Source of the DNA: Ulva prolifera
Lineage: Eukaryota > Chlorophyta > Ulvophyceae > Ulvales > Ulvaceae
NCBI GenBank assembly: GCA_023078555.1
Contig: JALAAN010000014.1
Coordinates: forward strand, 2,501-66,500
Direction of reading: 5' to 3'
DNA length: 64,000 nt
Both the position numbers and the translations under genes were made by a program. This document shows, piece after piece, positions 1-10,664 of this stretch. A model generated the notes under the pieces. That model saw only the letters and a list, made by a program, of their open reading frames with translations, made no database searches and had not been told where the DNA came from. Numbering within the stretch: position 1 is the first letter of the stretch; every line of letters begins with the position of its first letter.

Positions 1-874
1 TAACTGACATGCAACTCTGTGTACACGACGTCCGTCTGCTCACGTATTATCCCGCGTGCACAGCTGCTGAGAGACGAATGCACGACTTTCAGAGTTGCAT
101 CAGTCAACCGATTCATCTTCGTCGCCTGTCTCCACATGCAGGTGTCCAGGCAGTGCAGCCCTCTCGCCACGAAGCCTGCAACTGTATGCATGGCACCCGC
201 CGCTGACCAACCCCACATCTACGCGCCTCGCCCTGAAACTTTCGGCAAAATGGAACCTCCGATGACACACAAAGACATGCTACTTGTTGGTCCTGTTGAC
301 AGGTTCTGTGTCGATTTTGGCGTTGCCTTGTTTCACCATGTGTTTTGGATGTGACGTGGTGAGGCGTTCATGCCACCTGATCATGAGTGCTTCATCGCAG
401 CAACCTTCGTCCAGCCACTACCAACTTCTGGGCTGTCAGTAGGGTGATACGGTGGCACTTGCTGCTGCCATGGTGAGGCTTGACACCAGCAGTGCAGCGC
501 CCGTGAGTGATGCGCAATGATGCTGCTCATCTATAGCAGTGCCCGGAGGTGCTGCAATCATGTCTCAAGTGCGAAACAGCACAGGTCAGGTCACTGCAAA
601 CCGGAGCAGACTCCCACAGCGCAGAATTGTCACGATTCCTAAGAAGCCGTCCGACTGTGGTACGTCCAACGAGGGCGGGTGCCGAACAGCAGGTGGTTCG
701 CTGGGCTGAGTTATTGTTACAAAATTGAGCTGCAAGGAAAGCTGCCAATATTGATGTACCGCCGGGGGGGGGGGCTACCCCACCGCAAAAAACAATCTTC
801 AACAACCTTCCACAATCCCGTCACATGCAGGTACCACCGGCAGAGACAATAGACACAGCATGGCATGCATACAG

Positions 875-1537
875 TCACTGCGGCTGACCCCCGTCATGCA
901 CTGGTGGTGAAGTTGGCGTAAGGAACCCCATCCGCAGATATTCGGTGGTGTAGACACGCACATCGGGCGACCACCTCACAGAGAGGCGTATTCCCAAATC
1001 AATCCTTCCGATGTACGGCTGGCGACTCATATGCTGGAAGCATGTGCCAGCTCGGGCGCGCGCAGCGAGGTGGGTTCCTGGCCGTCTCCCGGCCGCACCA
1101 ATCAGGCGCGGCACCCACACACACACATCCACAGGCGCCCGCTGCTGCCACCCCACCCCAACATCCACCCTCCACACCGCGGCAGCCGCCATGGACGACC
1201 AAAACTGTCCCACGCGAGCACCCGTCAGCACGCGTACGCGCTGCCCAAACACAAAGTAAACCTCGGCACCCGCCTTGGATATCCCCACCCGCACCCACAC
1301 ATCCGGGAGGGCCCACATGCCAGCAGATCTCAGCAGCGCGGGAAACATGGCCCCCACCCGCACCGCCGCCACAACCTGCTGCTGCATCGCGAAGACGTCG
1401 CTGACCCGCTCCGGGTGCCGCAGCCCGCCGCCAGCCACACGGGCATCGCGACTGCGGACACCAGCGGCCATGCGTGCTACTCCATCCACATCTGCCATGG
1501 GCTCCACCCCTGCCACGGAACCACCGTCCAGCCCCTC
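875..1537 (-). pseudogene. gene Q, last exon, copy R1 (decayed upstream exon)
   Basis: The open frame runs from a TGCAG acceptor at 1538-1542 to a stop at 875 and gives about 220 residues matching the last exon of Q in R3 and R4. The upstream exon, intact in R3 and R4, has in R1 and R2 a 1-bp loss near its acceptor and a net 13-bp loss, which breaks the frame. This copy is therefore called a pseudogene although its last exon is open. The family is unknown; the conserved core is described under the R3 copy. Confidence 0.55.
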
Positions 1538-2498
1538 CTGCATGATCAGCACGCGAGGTGAGAGCCTGTGAATCGCAGATCGCATCACTGTACACATGGA
1601 GAACGACGGTGTGTGTCGAGTGCTACAGTGCAAGCCAGAGCAAGATTCTCTCGCACGCACCGCTTCCACCCCCTACCACCATGTGCCTGCACGCACATCC
1701 GCCGAGCAACTTCGCACACACCTGTGCCGGCTTCAAACGCTGTCCCGCCACCATCGCCGCTCCCACACAGCCGAAGGCTGATTGAAAAGAAGGGCTGCCT
1801 GCTCGGCCAGCAGCGCGTCAGGTCGCTAGTCGTGCTCCTTGTCACACCTACTGCACGGTCGAACATGTACACAGGCACGAGCGCTGAACAACTGATTCAT
1901 CACAACAGCGTGAATCACGTACGCAGTGGCCATCCCGGATTCCACCACCCAAGAAGATGCTGTCAGTTGTTGTATGTGATGCCATGTCCCAGCGACAAGG
2001 CAGCCTCTTCAGCCCATCCCGGTCGACAGCAATTATACATGCACATGCATGTGCGTCTCTCCAGACGGCCCCCAGCCACGCGCTTCGCAGCTGCATGCGC
2101 CCACCGCTGACAGCACATATACAGTTGCGGAGCTCATGTTCGTCGAAATGCTGAGATAGCACCCTGCATGGTGTACTGCGTGAAAATATCCTCCTCCATG
2201 GACTTGCTGGCCAACGGCGCCTCCTGTCGCGGTTACGACCACTCTCGTGGTCTGCCGTCATGCGCGTGCCATGTCATCCATCCATGAGCGCCCGCGTTCC
2301 CATGTCGCCTAATTTGACGCCGTGGCCGTCCTCCGTGGCCTGCATGCACGCGCGCATGCATGCATAGGAGCAGCACAGCTAGTATTTACAAAAGAGTGAA
2401 CGCGAGAAAACAAACACTGAAACCGAATCTCATCCGAATCAACAGCAACATACAGCAGCAGCACAGATAGTCAATGCACGACAACACTGTGCCGCGAC

Positions 2499-2941
2499 AC
2501 TGGAGACGACCGAGCCTTGTGTTTGCAGCCACCATCCTCCAAGTATCAAAAGTATGATATTCAGCATCCTGCATTCATGTATCTATCGGCCTCGCCTCCG
2601 CGTCGGAGCTGCGGCGTCGGCTTCGAATCCAAGCATCTGCATCCAAAAACTCCGAGATGCCGATCGCATCGCGTCGGCGTCGTCCCTCTGCAGCGGTGCC
2701 GGGCGTTAAAGTCGCGCTGCACCTCTGGCCACGCGGCTTCCAGCTGCGCCGCGCCACGGATGGCTCGGCCGAGGCATCACCATCGCGATTCAGATCATAT
2801 GCGTCATGTCCGATGCGACGGGAATCAATTGCCGTGGCCGGCCCTCAGCCGCGTGCCATGTCATCCATCCACGAGCGGCCGCGCCCCCTTGTCCAATGCG
2901 CATGCATACGCGACGCATGCGGTACGGAACACTGCACCCGA
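2499..2941. repeat. module alpha (R1)
   Basis: A 440-bp GC-rich module starting at TGGAGACGACCGAGCC. It recurs at 4389-4830 and 9569-10008, and its first part recurs in module gamma. Open frames exist on both strands, but none keeps a reading frame between alpha, beta and gamma, so I treat it as non-coding. It starts with the same 20 or so bases as beta, so alpha and beta look like diverged members of one tandem family. Confidence 0.6.
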
Positions 2942-3269
2942 CTGGAGACGACCAAGCCTCGTGTTTGCAGCCACCATCCGCCAAATATCATAGGTTTACT
3001 GTTCAGCAACCTGTATGCGGTTGCAAAAGACAGAGGCCGGGCCGCGAGCCGCCCTCCTGCATGTATGTACGTACGGGCGTGTGTCCGGCGGCTGCACCAC
3101 GCCGGCGTCGGCTTCGCTGCATCCGCACACCAGGCAACTACGCGACGTTCCTCTGCAGCGGTGCCTTCGTCGGCGCTCCGCCACGGAGACACCTGTGGCC
3201 ACGCCGGCCGCATGTCGCGGCCAAAAGGAAACAGGGCCCGACGGTGGCGCGGAGGTCGCCTCCGGCCGG
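2942..3269. repeat. module beta (R1), ending in the junction motif
   Basis: A 328-bp module starting TGGAGACGACCAAGCC. It ends with CTGTGGCCACGCCGGCC, then ACAGGGCCCGACGGT (3231-3245), then a perfect 6-bp stem, CGGAGG-TCG-CCTCCG, at 3250-3264. The same order of elements ends beta at 5158 and 10337 and gamma at 10664. It abuts the interior of a Q exon directly, so its right edge is a genuine sequence boundary. Confidence 0.65.
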
Positions 3270-3812
3270 AGGTCGCGAACGCCCGCAGATCTCAGCAGCG
3301 CGGGAAACATGGCCCCCACCCACACCGCCGCCACAACCTGCTGTTGCATCGCGAAGACGTCGCTGACCCGCTCCGGATGCCGCAGCCCGCCGCCAGCCAC
3401 ACGGGCATCGCGACTGCGGACGCCAGCGGCCATGCGTGCTGCCCCATCCACATCTGCCATGGGCTCCACCCCTGCCACGGAACCACCGTCCAGCCCCTCC
3501 TGCATGATCAGCACGCGATGTGACTCCCTGTGAATTTCAGGTCGCATCACTGTACACATGGAGAACGACGGTGTGTGTCGAGTGCTACAGTGCAGGCCAG
3601 AGCAAGATTCTCTCGCACGCTCCGCTTCCACCCCCTACCACCATGTGCCTGCACGCACATCCGCTGCGCAGCTTCGCACCCACCTGTCCTGCCTTCAGAC
3701 GCTGCCCCGCCGTCATTGCCGCTGCCACCTCTGCCATCCACACAGCCGAACTATTACTGAAAAGATGGCTGCCTGTTCTACCAACGGTGCGTCAGGTCGC
3801 CGGACGTTCCTC
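3270..3812 (-). pseudogene. gene Q fragment in R1b (two exons, 3' truncated)
   Basis: The upstream exon is 3684-3812, with acceptor GACAG before 3812 and donor CAG/GTGGGT at 3684. The last exon starts at 3499 and is cut at about 3270 by the edge of module beta, losing its C-terminal two thirds. The upstream exon is 1 bp shorter than in R3 and R4, which shifts the frame after the VEQAA segment. It is a truncated, non-functional relic. Confidence 0.5.
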
Positions 3813-5119
3813 CTGTCACGCTGCACCTAGTGCACGGTCGAACACAGGCGCGAGCGCTGAACAACTGATTCATGAATCACAACAGCGTGAATCACGTACG
3901 CAGTGGCATCCCGGATTCCACCACCCAGGAAGATGCTGTCAATTGTTGAATGTGCTGTGTCCCATGTCCCAGCGACAAGGCGGCCTCTTCAGCCCATCCC
4001 GGTCGACTGCAATCATACATGCACATGCATGTGCGTCTCTCCAGACGGCCCCCAGCCACACGCTGCGCAGCTGCATGCGCCCACCGCTGACAACACATAT
4101 ACAGTTGCGGAGCTCAGGTCCGTGGAAATGCTGAAATAGCATCCTGCATGGTGTACCGCGTGGAAATATCATCCTTCATGGACTTGCAAGCCAACGGCGC
4201 CTCCCGTCACGGTGACGACCACTCCCGTGGTCAGCCCTCGTCCGCGTGCCATGTCATCCATCCATGAGCGCCCGCGTTCCCATGTCGCCTGATCTGCCGC
4301 CGTGGCCGTCCTCCGTGGCTTGCATGCACGCGCGCATGCATGCATAGGAGCAGCAGATAGTCAATGCACGACAACACTGTACTGCGATACTGGAGACGAC
4401 CGAGCCTTGTGTTTGCAGCCACCATCCTCCAAGTATCAAAAGTATGATATTCAGCATCCTGCATTCATGTATCTATCGGCCTCGCCTCCGCGTCGGAGCT
4501 GCGGCGTCGGCTTCGAATCCAAGCATCTGCATCCAAAAACTCCGAGATGCCGATCGCATCGCGTCGGCGTCGTCCCTCTGCAGCGGTGCCGGGCGTTAAA
4601 GTCGCGCTGCACCTCTGGCCACGCGGCTTCCAGCTGCGCCGCGCCACGGATGGCTCGGCCGAGGCATCACCATCGCGATTCAGATCATATGCGTCATGTC
4701 CGATGCGACGGGAATCAATTGCCGTGGCCGGCCCTCAGCCGCGTGCCATGTCATCCATCCACGAGCGGCCGCGCCCCCTTGTCCAATGCGCATGCATACG
4801 CGACGCATGCGGTACGGAACACTGCACCCGACTGGAGACGACCAAGCCTCGTGTTTGCAGCCACCATCCGCCAAATATCATAGGTTTACTGTTCAGCAAC
4901 CTGTATGTGGTTGCAAAAGACAGAGGCCGGGCCGCGAGCCGCCCTCCTGCATGTATGTACGTACGGGCGTGTGTCCGGCGGCTGCACCACGCCGGCGTCG
5001 GCTTCGCTGCATCCGCACACCAGGTAACTACGCGACGTTCCTCTGCAGCGGTGCCTTCGTCGGCGCTCCGCCACGGAGACACCTGTGGCCACGCCGGCCG
5101 CATGCCGCGGCCAAAAGGA

Positions 5120-5158
5120 ACAGGGCCCGACGGTGGCGCGGAGGTCGCCTCCGGCCGG
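5120..5158. repeat. junction motif at the right end of R1b
   Basis: CAGGGCCCGACGGTGGCGC at 5121-5139 is followed by the CGGAGG-TCG-CCTCCG hairpin at 5139-5153, then single-copy DNA from 5159. This boundary shows that the motif is a terminus and not an internal part of a longer repeat. Confidence 0.55.
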
Positions 5159-6825
5159 AATGGACGATATATGCACTATTGTTAGACTGTTGTGAGACTA
5201 CGACCTCTCCATCGTCTCAGGTGACAACATTTCCTGACTCAAGAATGCTTCAAGAGATTAATTTCTGCTGAACATTTGTCACCGCCAGGTATTGAAGCTG
5301 CTCTGCCTGCGCTGCCTGCAACGGGGTAATGTTTTACCATGCAATGTGAAGCTAAATCCGGACTACATTTGTGACCTGCGATCGACCGACGGTGCTCCTC
5401 ATACTGACTTCAGCTGAGTGCAGGATATTGGTGCAAATCAGGACCGCTCAAAGCCAGGTATGTGCTTTTAGTATTGTATCTCCGCCATCTGATTTGGTGT
5501 GACTATGCCATGCACCTCTATCTGCCAAGAACTCTGGCATGACCAGGCTGCAGAAAACAGTACACATACATAGCCTTCACAGCTGAGCTAGGTTTGTATG
5601 TGTGCTCGGATATCCGTGATGTGTGTCTTGCGGCCATGCGTGGCATGCGAACGCAGTGCAATCTTCGCTTTGTCATGACTTGAGCTTGCTACGCAATGTT
5701 ATTGACACATGATGAATGCATGCACAGCCAGCCAGCCTTTTGTCATCTTCAACGGCTGACGTTCTTACCAAAGTGTGCACCTCAATGTGCACCATTGCCT
5801 TGCACTGGAACCGGGTATGATTGCATCCTCACAGCCTCCGACGCGGTGCAGTGAGCAGCGGCACGCAGGAAGGTGAGCCGGCCATGCGCCATTAGCATTA
5901 CCACGAGTGGCCATGCTAATGGGCATGGCGGGAACACAACAGCCCTGGGTGCCCTGCTGGCCACCAGCATGGGGTGAACCACAACTGGCACCATGATGCA
6001 TCGCCGGCATGCGCACCCACAGTACAGTGATTGTGAATGAACGCCACCATGATCATGCACCATCCACTGTGGAATCCCAATTTTGCACACACTCCATGTC
6101 GCACATCCAGTATGCATCGCTGTATACTGTAGAATGGAAATGATTCTGGCTTTCGTGTGATGTCAAGAATCCCGCACGGCTGCCGTTATTTCATAGTGGA
6201 CACCACTCAGTAATTAGTTATGGGCGAACATTCTCATGGTGGGGGGGTGGACATTCCATGATGGACCAAAACTGATGCAAACCCACAACATTTTCCTAAA
6301 AGGTGTGTGCAAGTCTGGTATACCCATGCCCCAGCATGGGGAATGTTGGTGATTGTTTGTATGAAGGGGTGCAGATAGTCCACAGTGGACCAGAGGTGAT
6401 GCACACCCAATGTGGGTTGTAGAGAGGTGTATGCAAATATGGTCAACCCTTGCCCCAGCATGGAGCCAAACCAATTCACTCTGCCATGGGCTGAGATGGT
6501 CTCTGACCCATCATGGTCAGGCTGCTGACCCTTGTGGACCGCAATTTTAACATGCTGGCCGAACATCTCATGCATGCCAGCGTGGTACTGTATGAGGCTC
6601 ATGCCACGATGCATTATGTAATTTCCAGGGCGATCCCGATGGAAAGTGTGCTATCCACACCGGAATGCCCTGGTCCACACTGCCAAAGCCATGCATCCAT
6701 TGTGTGATCGGCTTGTCACAACATGGGAGACACACAAAGCCAAGGTGCCGATTCATGAGATCCGTAATGGATTTGATCATGACACAGTGGAAAGGCATGT
6801 TGCCTAACTGCCCTTTTGTCCTAGT
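5159..6825. other. single-copy DNA between R1b and R2
   Basis: This DNA matches nothing else in the window and is visibly more AT-rich than the repeats. Open frames of up to about 110 codons exist, but they have no splice-site support and no copy to compare, and their composition is not protein-like. It may be host DNA that received the repeats. I see no tRNA or other RNA gene in it. Confidence 0.5.
6230..6480. repeat. degenerate tandem repeat, about 125-bp period
   Basis: Two diverged units share the order TGGACCA, GTGATGCA-like, AGGTGTGTGCAA-like and finally GCCCCAGCATGG (6330-6341 and 6451-6462). Identity is partial and only two units are clear. Confidence 0.35.
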
Positions 6826-9800
6826 GCGGCCCGTGGGTCACTGAGCCTCTGTGCGAGTTTGCAGGCGTACGCCCACAGCCACGCCGGCTGACAGTCACAC
6901 CTGTCTCCGACTCAAGCAATAGGCTGCCACGCTCCAGCAATGACAAATACCAACTCTAAATCAAAGCCTAGACGTGCGTATCTAGACGCTCATCTCAATT
7001 CTACCATGTAAATGTCACAATGCGTGCCAGAGCTCGCCTAACAAGAGGTCGAACAAATAGTAACTGACATGCAACTCTGTGTACACGACGTCCGTCTGCT
7101 TACGTATTAACCCGCGTGCACAGCTGCTGAGAGACGAATGCACGACTTTCCAGAGTTGCATCAGTCAACCGATTCATCTTCGTCGCCTGTCTCCACATGC
7201 AGGTGTCCAGGCAGTGCAGCCCTCTCGCCACGAAGCCTGCAACTGTATGCATGGCACCCGCCGCTGACCAACCCCACATCTGCGCGCCTCGCCCTGAAAC
7301 TTTCGGCAAAATGGAACCTCCGATGACACACAAAGACATGCTACTTGTTGGTCCTGTTGACAGGTTCTGTGTCGATTTTGGCGTTGCCTTGTTTCACATG
7401 TGTTTTGGATCATCACATGATGTGACGTGGTGAGGCGTTCATGCCACCTGATCATGAGTGCTTCATCGCAGCAACCTTCGTCCAGCCACTACCAACTTCT
7501 GGGCTGTCAGTAGGGTGATACGGTGGCACTTGCTGCTGCCATGGTGAGGCTTGACACCAGCAGTGCAGCGCCCGTGAGTGATGCGCAATGATGCTGCTCA
7601 TCTATAGCAGTGCCCGGAGGTGCTGCAATCATGTCTCAAGTGCGAAACAGCACAGGTCAGGTCACTGCAACCGGAGCAGACTCCCACAGCGCAGAATTGT
7701 CACGATTCCTAAGAAGCCGTCCGACTGTGGTACGTCCAACGAGGGCGGGTGCCGAAACAGCAGGTGGTTCGCTGGGCTGAGTTATTGTTACAAAATTGAG
7801 CTGCAAGGAAAGCTGCCAATATTGATGTACCGCCGGGGGGGGGGCTACCCCACCGCAAAAACAATCTTCAACAACCTTCACAATCCCGTCACATGCAGGT
7901 ACCACCGGCAGAGACAATAGACACAGCATGGCATGCATACAGTCACTGCGGCTGACCCCCGTCATGCACTGGTGGTGAAGTTGGCGTAAGGAACCCCATC
8001 CGCAGATATTCGGTGGTGTAGACACGCACATCGGGCGACCACCTCACAGAGAGGCGTATTCCCAAATCAATCCTTCCGATGTACGGCTGGCGACTCATAT
8101 GCTGGAAGCATGTGCCAGCTCGGGCGCGCGCAGCGAGGTGGGTTCCTGGCCGTCTCCCGGCCGCACCAATCAGGCGCGGCACCCACACACACACATCCAC
8201 AGGCGCCCGCTGCTGCCACCCCACCCCAACATCCACCCTCCACACCGCGGCAGCCGCCATGGACGACCAAAACTGTCCCACGCGAGCACCCGTCAGCACG
8301 CGTACGCGCTGCCCAAACACAAAGTAAACCTCGGCACCCGCCTTGGATATCCCCACCCGCACCCACACATCCGGGAGGGCCCACATGCCCGCAGATCTCA
8401 GCAGCGCGGGAAACATGGCCCCCACCCGCACCGCCGCCACAACCTGCTGCTGCATCGCGAAGACGTCGCTGACCCGCTCCGGGTGCCGCAGCCCGCCGCC
8501 AGCCACACGGGCATCGCGACTGCGGACACCAGCGGCCATGCGTGCTGCTCCATCCACATCTGCCATGGGCTCCACCCCTGCCACGGAACCACCGTCCAGC
8601 CCCTCCTGCATGATCAGCACGCGAGGTGAGAGCCTGTGAATCGCAGATCGCATCACTGTACACATGGAGAACGACGGTGTGTGTCGAGTGCTACAGTGCA
8701 AGCCAGAGCAAGATTCTCTCGCACGCACCGCTTCCACCCCCTACCACCATGTGCCTGCACGCACATCCGCCGAGCAACTTCGCACACACCTGTGCCGGCT
8801 TCAAACGCTGTCCCGCCACCATCGCCGCTCCCACACAGCCGAAGGCTGATTGAAAAGAAGGGCTGCCTGCTCGGCCAGCAGCGCGTCAGGTCGCTAGTCG
8901 TGCTCCTTGTCACACCTACTGCACGGTCGAACATGTACACAGGCACGAGCGCTGAACAACTGATTCATCACAACAGCGTGAATCACGTACGCAGTGGCCA
9001 TCCCGGATTCCACCACCCAAGAAGATGCTGTCAGTTGTTGTATGTGATGCCATGTCCCAGCGACAAGGCAGCCTCTTCAGCCCATCCCGGTCGACAGCAA
9101 TTATACATGCACATGCATGTGCGTCTCTCCAGACGGCCCCCAGCCACGCGCTTCGCAGCTGCATGCGCCCACCGCTGACAGCACATATACAGTTGCGGAG
9201 CTCATGTTCGTCGAAATGCTGAGATAGCACCCTGCATGGTGTACTGCGTGAAAATATCCTCCTCCATGGACTTGCTGGCCAACGGCGCCTCCTGTCGCGG
9301 TTACGACCACTCTCGTGGTCTGCCGTCATGCGCGTGCCATGTCATCCATCCATGAGCGCCCGCGTTCCCATGTCGCCTAATTTGACGCCGTGGCCGTCCT
9401 CCGTGGCCTGCATGCACGCGCGCATGCATGCATAGGAGCAGCACAGCTAGTATTTACAAAAGAGTGAACGCGAGAAAACAAACACTGAAACCGAATCTCA
9501 TCCGAATCAACAGCAACATACAGCAGCAGCACAGATAGTCAATGCACGACAACACTGTGCCGCGACACTGGAGACGACCGAGCCTTGTGTTTGCAGCCAC
9601 CATCCTCCAAGTATCAAAAGTATGATATTCAGCATCCTGCATTCATGTATCTATCGGCCTCGCCTCCGCGTCGGAGCTGCGGCGTCGGCTTCGAATCCAA
9701 GCATCTGCATCCAAAAACTCCGAGATGCCGATCGCATCGCGTCGGCGTCGTCCCTCTGCAGCGGTGCCGGGCGTTAAAGTCGCGCTGCACCTCTGGCCAC

Positions 9801-10337
9801 GCGGCTTCCAGCTGCGCCGCGCCACGGATGGCTCGGCCGAGGCATCACCATCGCGATTCAGATCATATGCGTCATGTCCGATGCGACGGGAATCAATTGC
9901 CGTGGCCGGCCCTCAGCCGCGTGCCATGTCATCCATCCACGAGCGGCCGCGCCCCCTTGTCCAATGCGCATGCATACGCGACGCATGCGGTACGGAACAC
10001 TGCACCCGACTGGAGACGACCAAGCCTCGTGTTTGCAGCCACCATCCGCCAAATATCATAGGTTTACTGTTCAGCAACCTGTATGCGGTTGCAAACGACA
10101 GAGGCCGGGCCGCGAGCCGCCCTCCTGCATGTATGTACGTACGGGCGTGTGTCCGGCGGCTGCACCACGCCGGCGTCGGCTTCGCTGCATCCGCACACCA
10201 GGCAACTACGCGACGTTCCTCTGCAGCGGTGCCTTCGTCGGCGCTCCGCCACGGAGACACCTGTGGCCACGCCGGCCGCATGTCGCGGCCAAAAGGAAAC
10301 AGGGCCCGACGGTGGCGCGGAGGTCGCCTCCGGCCGG
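6826..10337 (-). repeat. Q-containing repeat segment R2
   Basis: The left edge is at GCGGCCCGTGGGTCACTGAG, where it leaves single-copy DNA. The same block stands at 27253 and about 42467, where it continues into the 5' flank of the helicase gene. R2 is thus a unit that has lost its helicase gene. It is almost identical to R1 base for base and carries the decayed Q copy plus alpha (9569-10008) and beta (10009-10337). Module gamma follows directly. Confidence 0.7.
7943..8605 (-). pseudogene. gene Q, last exon, copy R2 (decayed upstream exon)
   Basis: Essentially a duplicate of the R1 copy: acceptor TGCAG before 8605, an open frame of about 220 residues, stop at 7943. It shares the frame-breaking deletions of R1 in the upstream exon, so those mutations came before the R1/R2 duplication. 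Confidence 0.55.
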
Positions 10338-10664
10338 AATGGACCGAGCCTTGTGTCTGCAGCCACCATCCTCCAAGTATCAAAAGAATGATATTCAGCA
10401 TCCTGCATTCATGTATCTATCGGCCTCGCCTCCGCGTCGGAGCTGCGGCGTCGGCTTCGAATCCAAGCATCTGCATCCAAAAACTCCGCGATGCCGATCG
10501 CATCGCGTCGGCGTGTTCCGTCCAACAGTCCAAAAGGAAACAGCATGCATCGAGCAGCGGGGCGCCGCAGCAGCGACGCACCTCTGGCCACGCCGGCCGC
10601 GGCGGCCCGCCGGCATCCCGCAAAAGAAAACAGGGACCGAGGGTGGCGCGGAGGTCGCCTCCGG
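10338..10664. repeat. module gamma, replaces the helicase 3' end of copy A
   Basis: The first part is nearly identical to the start of alpha; the second part is its own and contains CCAAAAGGAAACAGCATGC. It ends in the standard terminal block CACCTCTGGCCACGCCGG, then CAGGGACCGAGGGTGGCGC and the CGGAGG-TCG-CCTCCG hairpin at 10649-10663. Its right edge lies inside the last helicase exon: copy D continues with about 75 more codons where copy A switches to gamma. Confidence 0.65.

Larger units (their letters stand above)
1..3269 (-). repeat. Q-containing repeat segment R1 (left-truncated by window)
   Basis: Base 1 matches base 7062, and the whole segment is almost identical to R2, about 7.07 kb to the right. 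R3 (27251-30326) and R4 (from 42463) align to its first half with more changes. It holds the 3' end of gene Q on the minus strand (875-1537), then about 700 bp in which I see no confident exon, then two non-coding modules, alpha (2499-2941) and beta (2942-3269). The right edge is the junction motif. The helicase gene that follows Q in units A and B would lie left of the window, if present. Confidence 0.75.
3270..5158 (-). repeat. segment R1b, partial duplicate of R1
   Basis: About 1.9 kb duplicating positions from about 1320 to 3269. It starts inside the last exon of Q at the CAGATCTCAGCAGCG block and ends with its own alpha (4389-4830) and beta (4831-5158). It lacks about 90 bp present at 2376-2463 of R1; the gap is flanked by GCAGCACAG-like microhomology. 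The Q part is closer to R3 and R4 than to R1 in places, so it is not a simple recent tandem copy of R1. Confidence 0.65.

Noticed and set aside
1011..1571. Plus-strand frames of 80-176 codons opposite the Q exon
   Set aside because: They are antisense shadows: indels among copies and third-position changes fit the minus-strand frame, and the composition is Pro/His/Arg-rich as expected from the complement.
3250..3269. Helitron-type 3' hairpin at the junction motif
   Set aside because: The stem is only 6 bp and no CTRR follows at a fixed distance; kept only as part of the junction motif.
2657..3523. 288- to 366-codon plus-strand frames through modules alpha, beta and gamma
   Set aside because: The frame is not kept between diverged modules, runs across unit junctions, and has a low-complexity Arg/Pro/Ala composition. 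GC-rich DNA gives such frames by chance.
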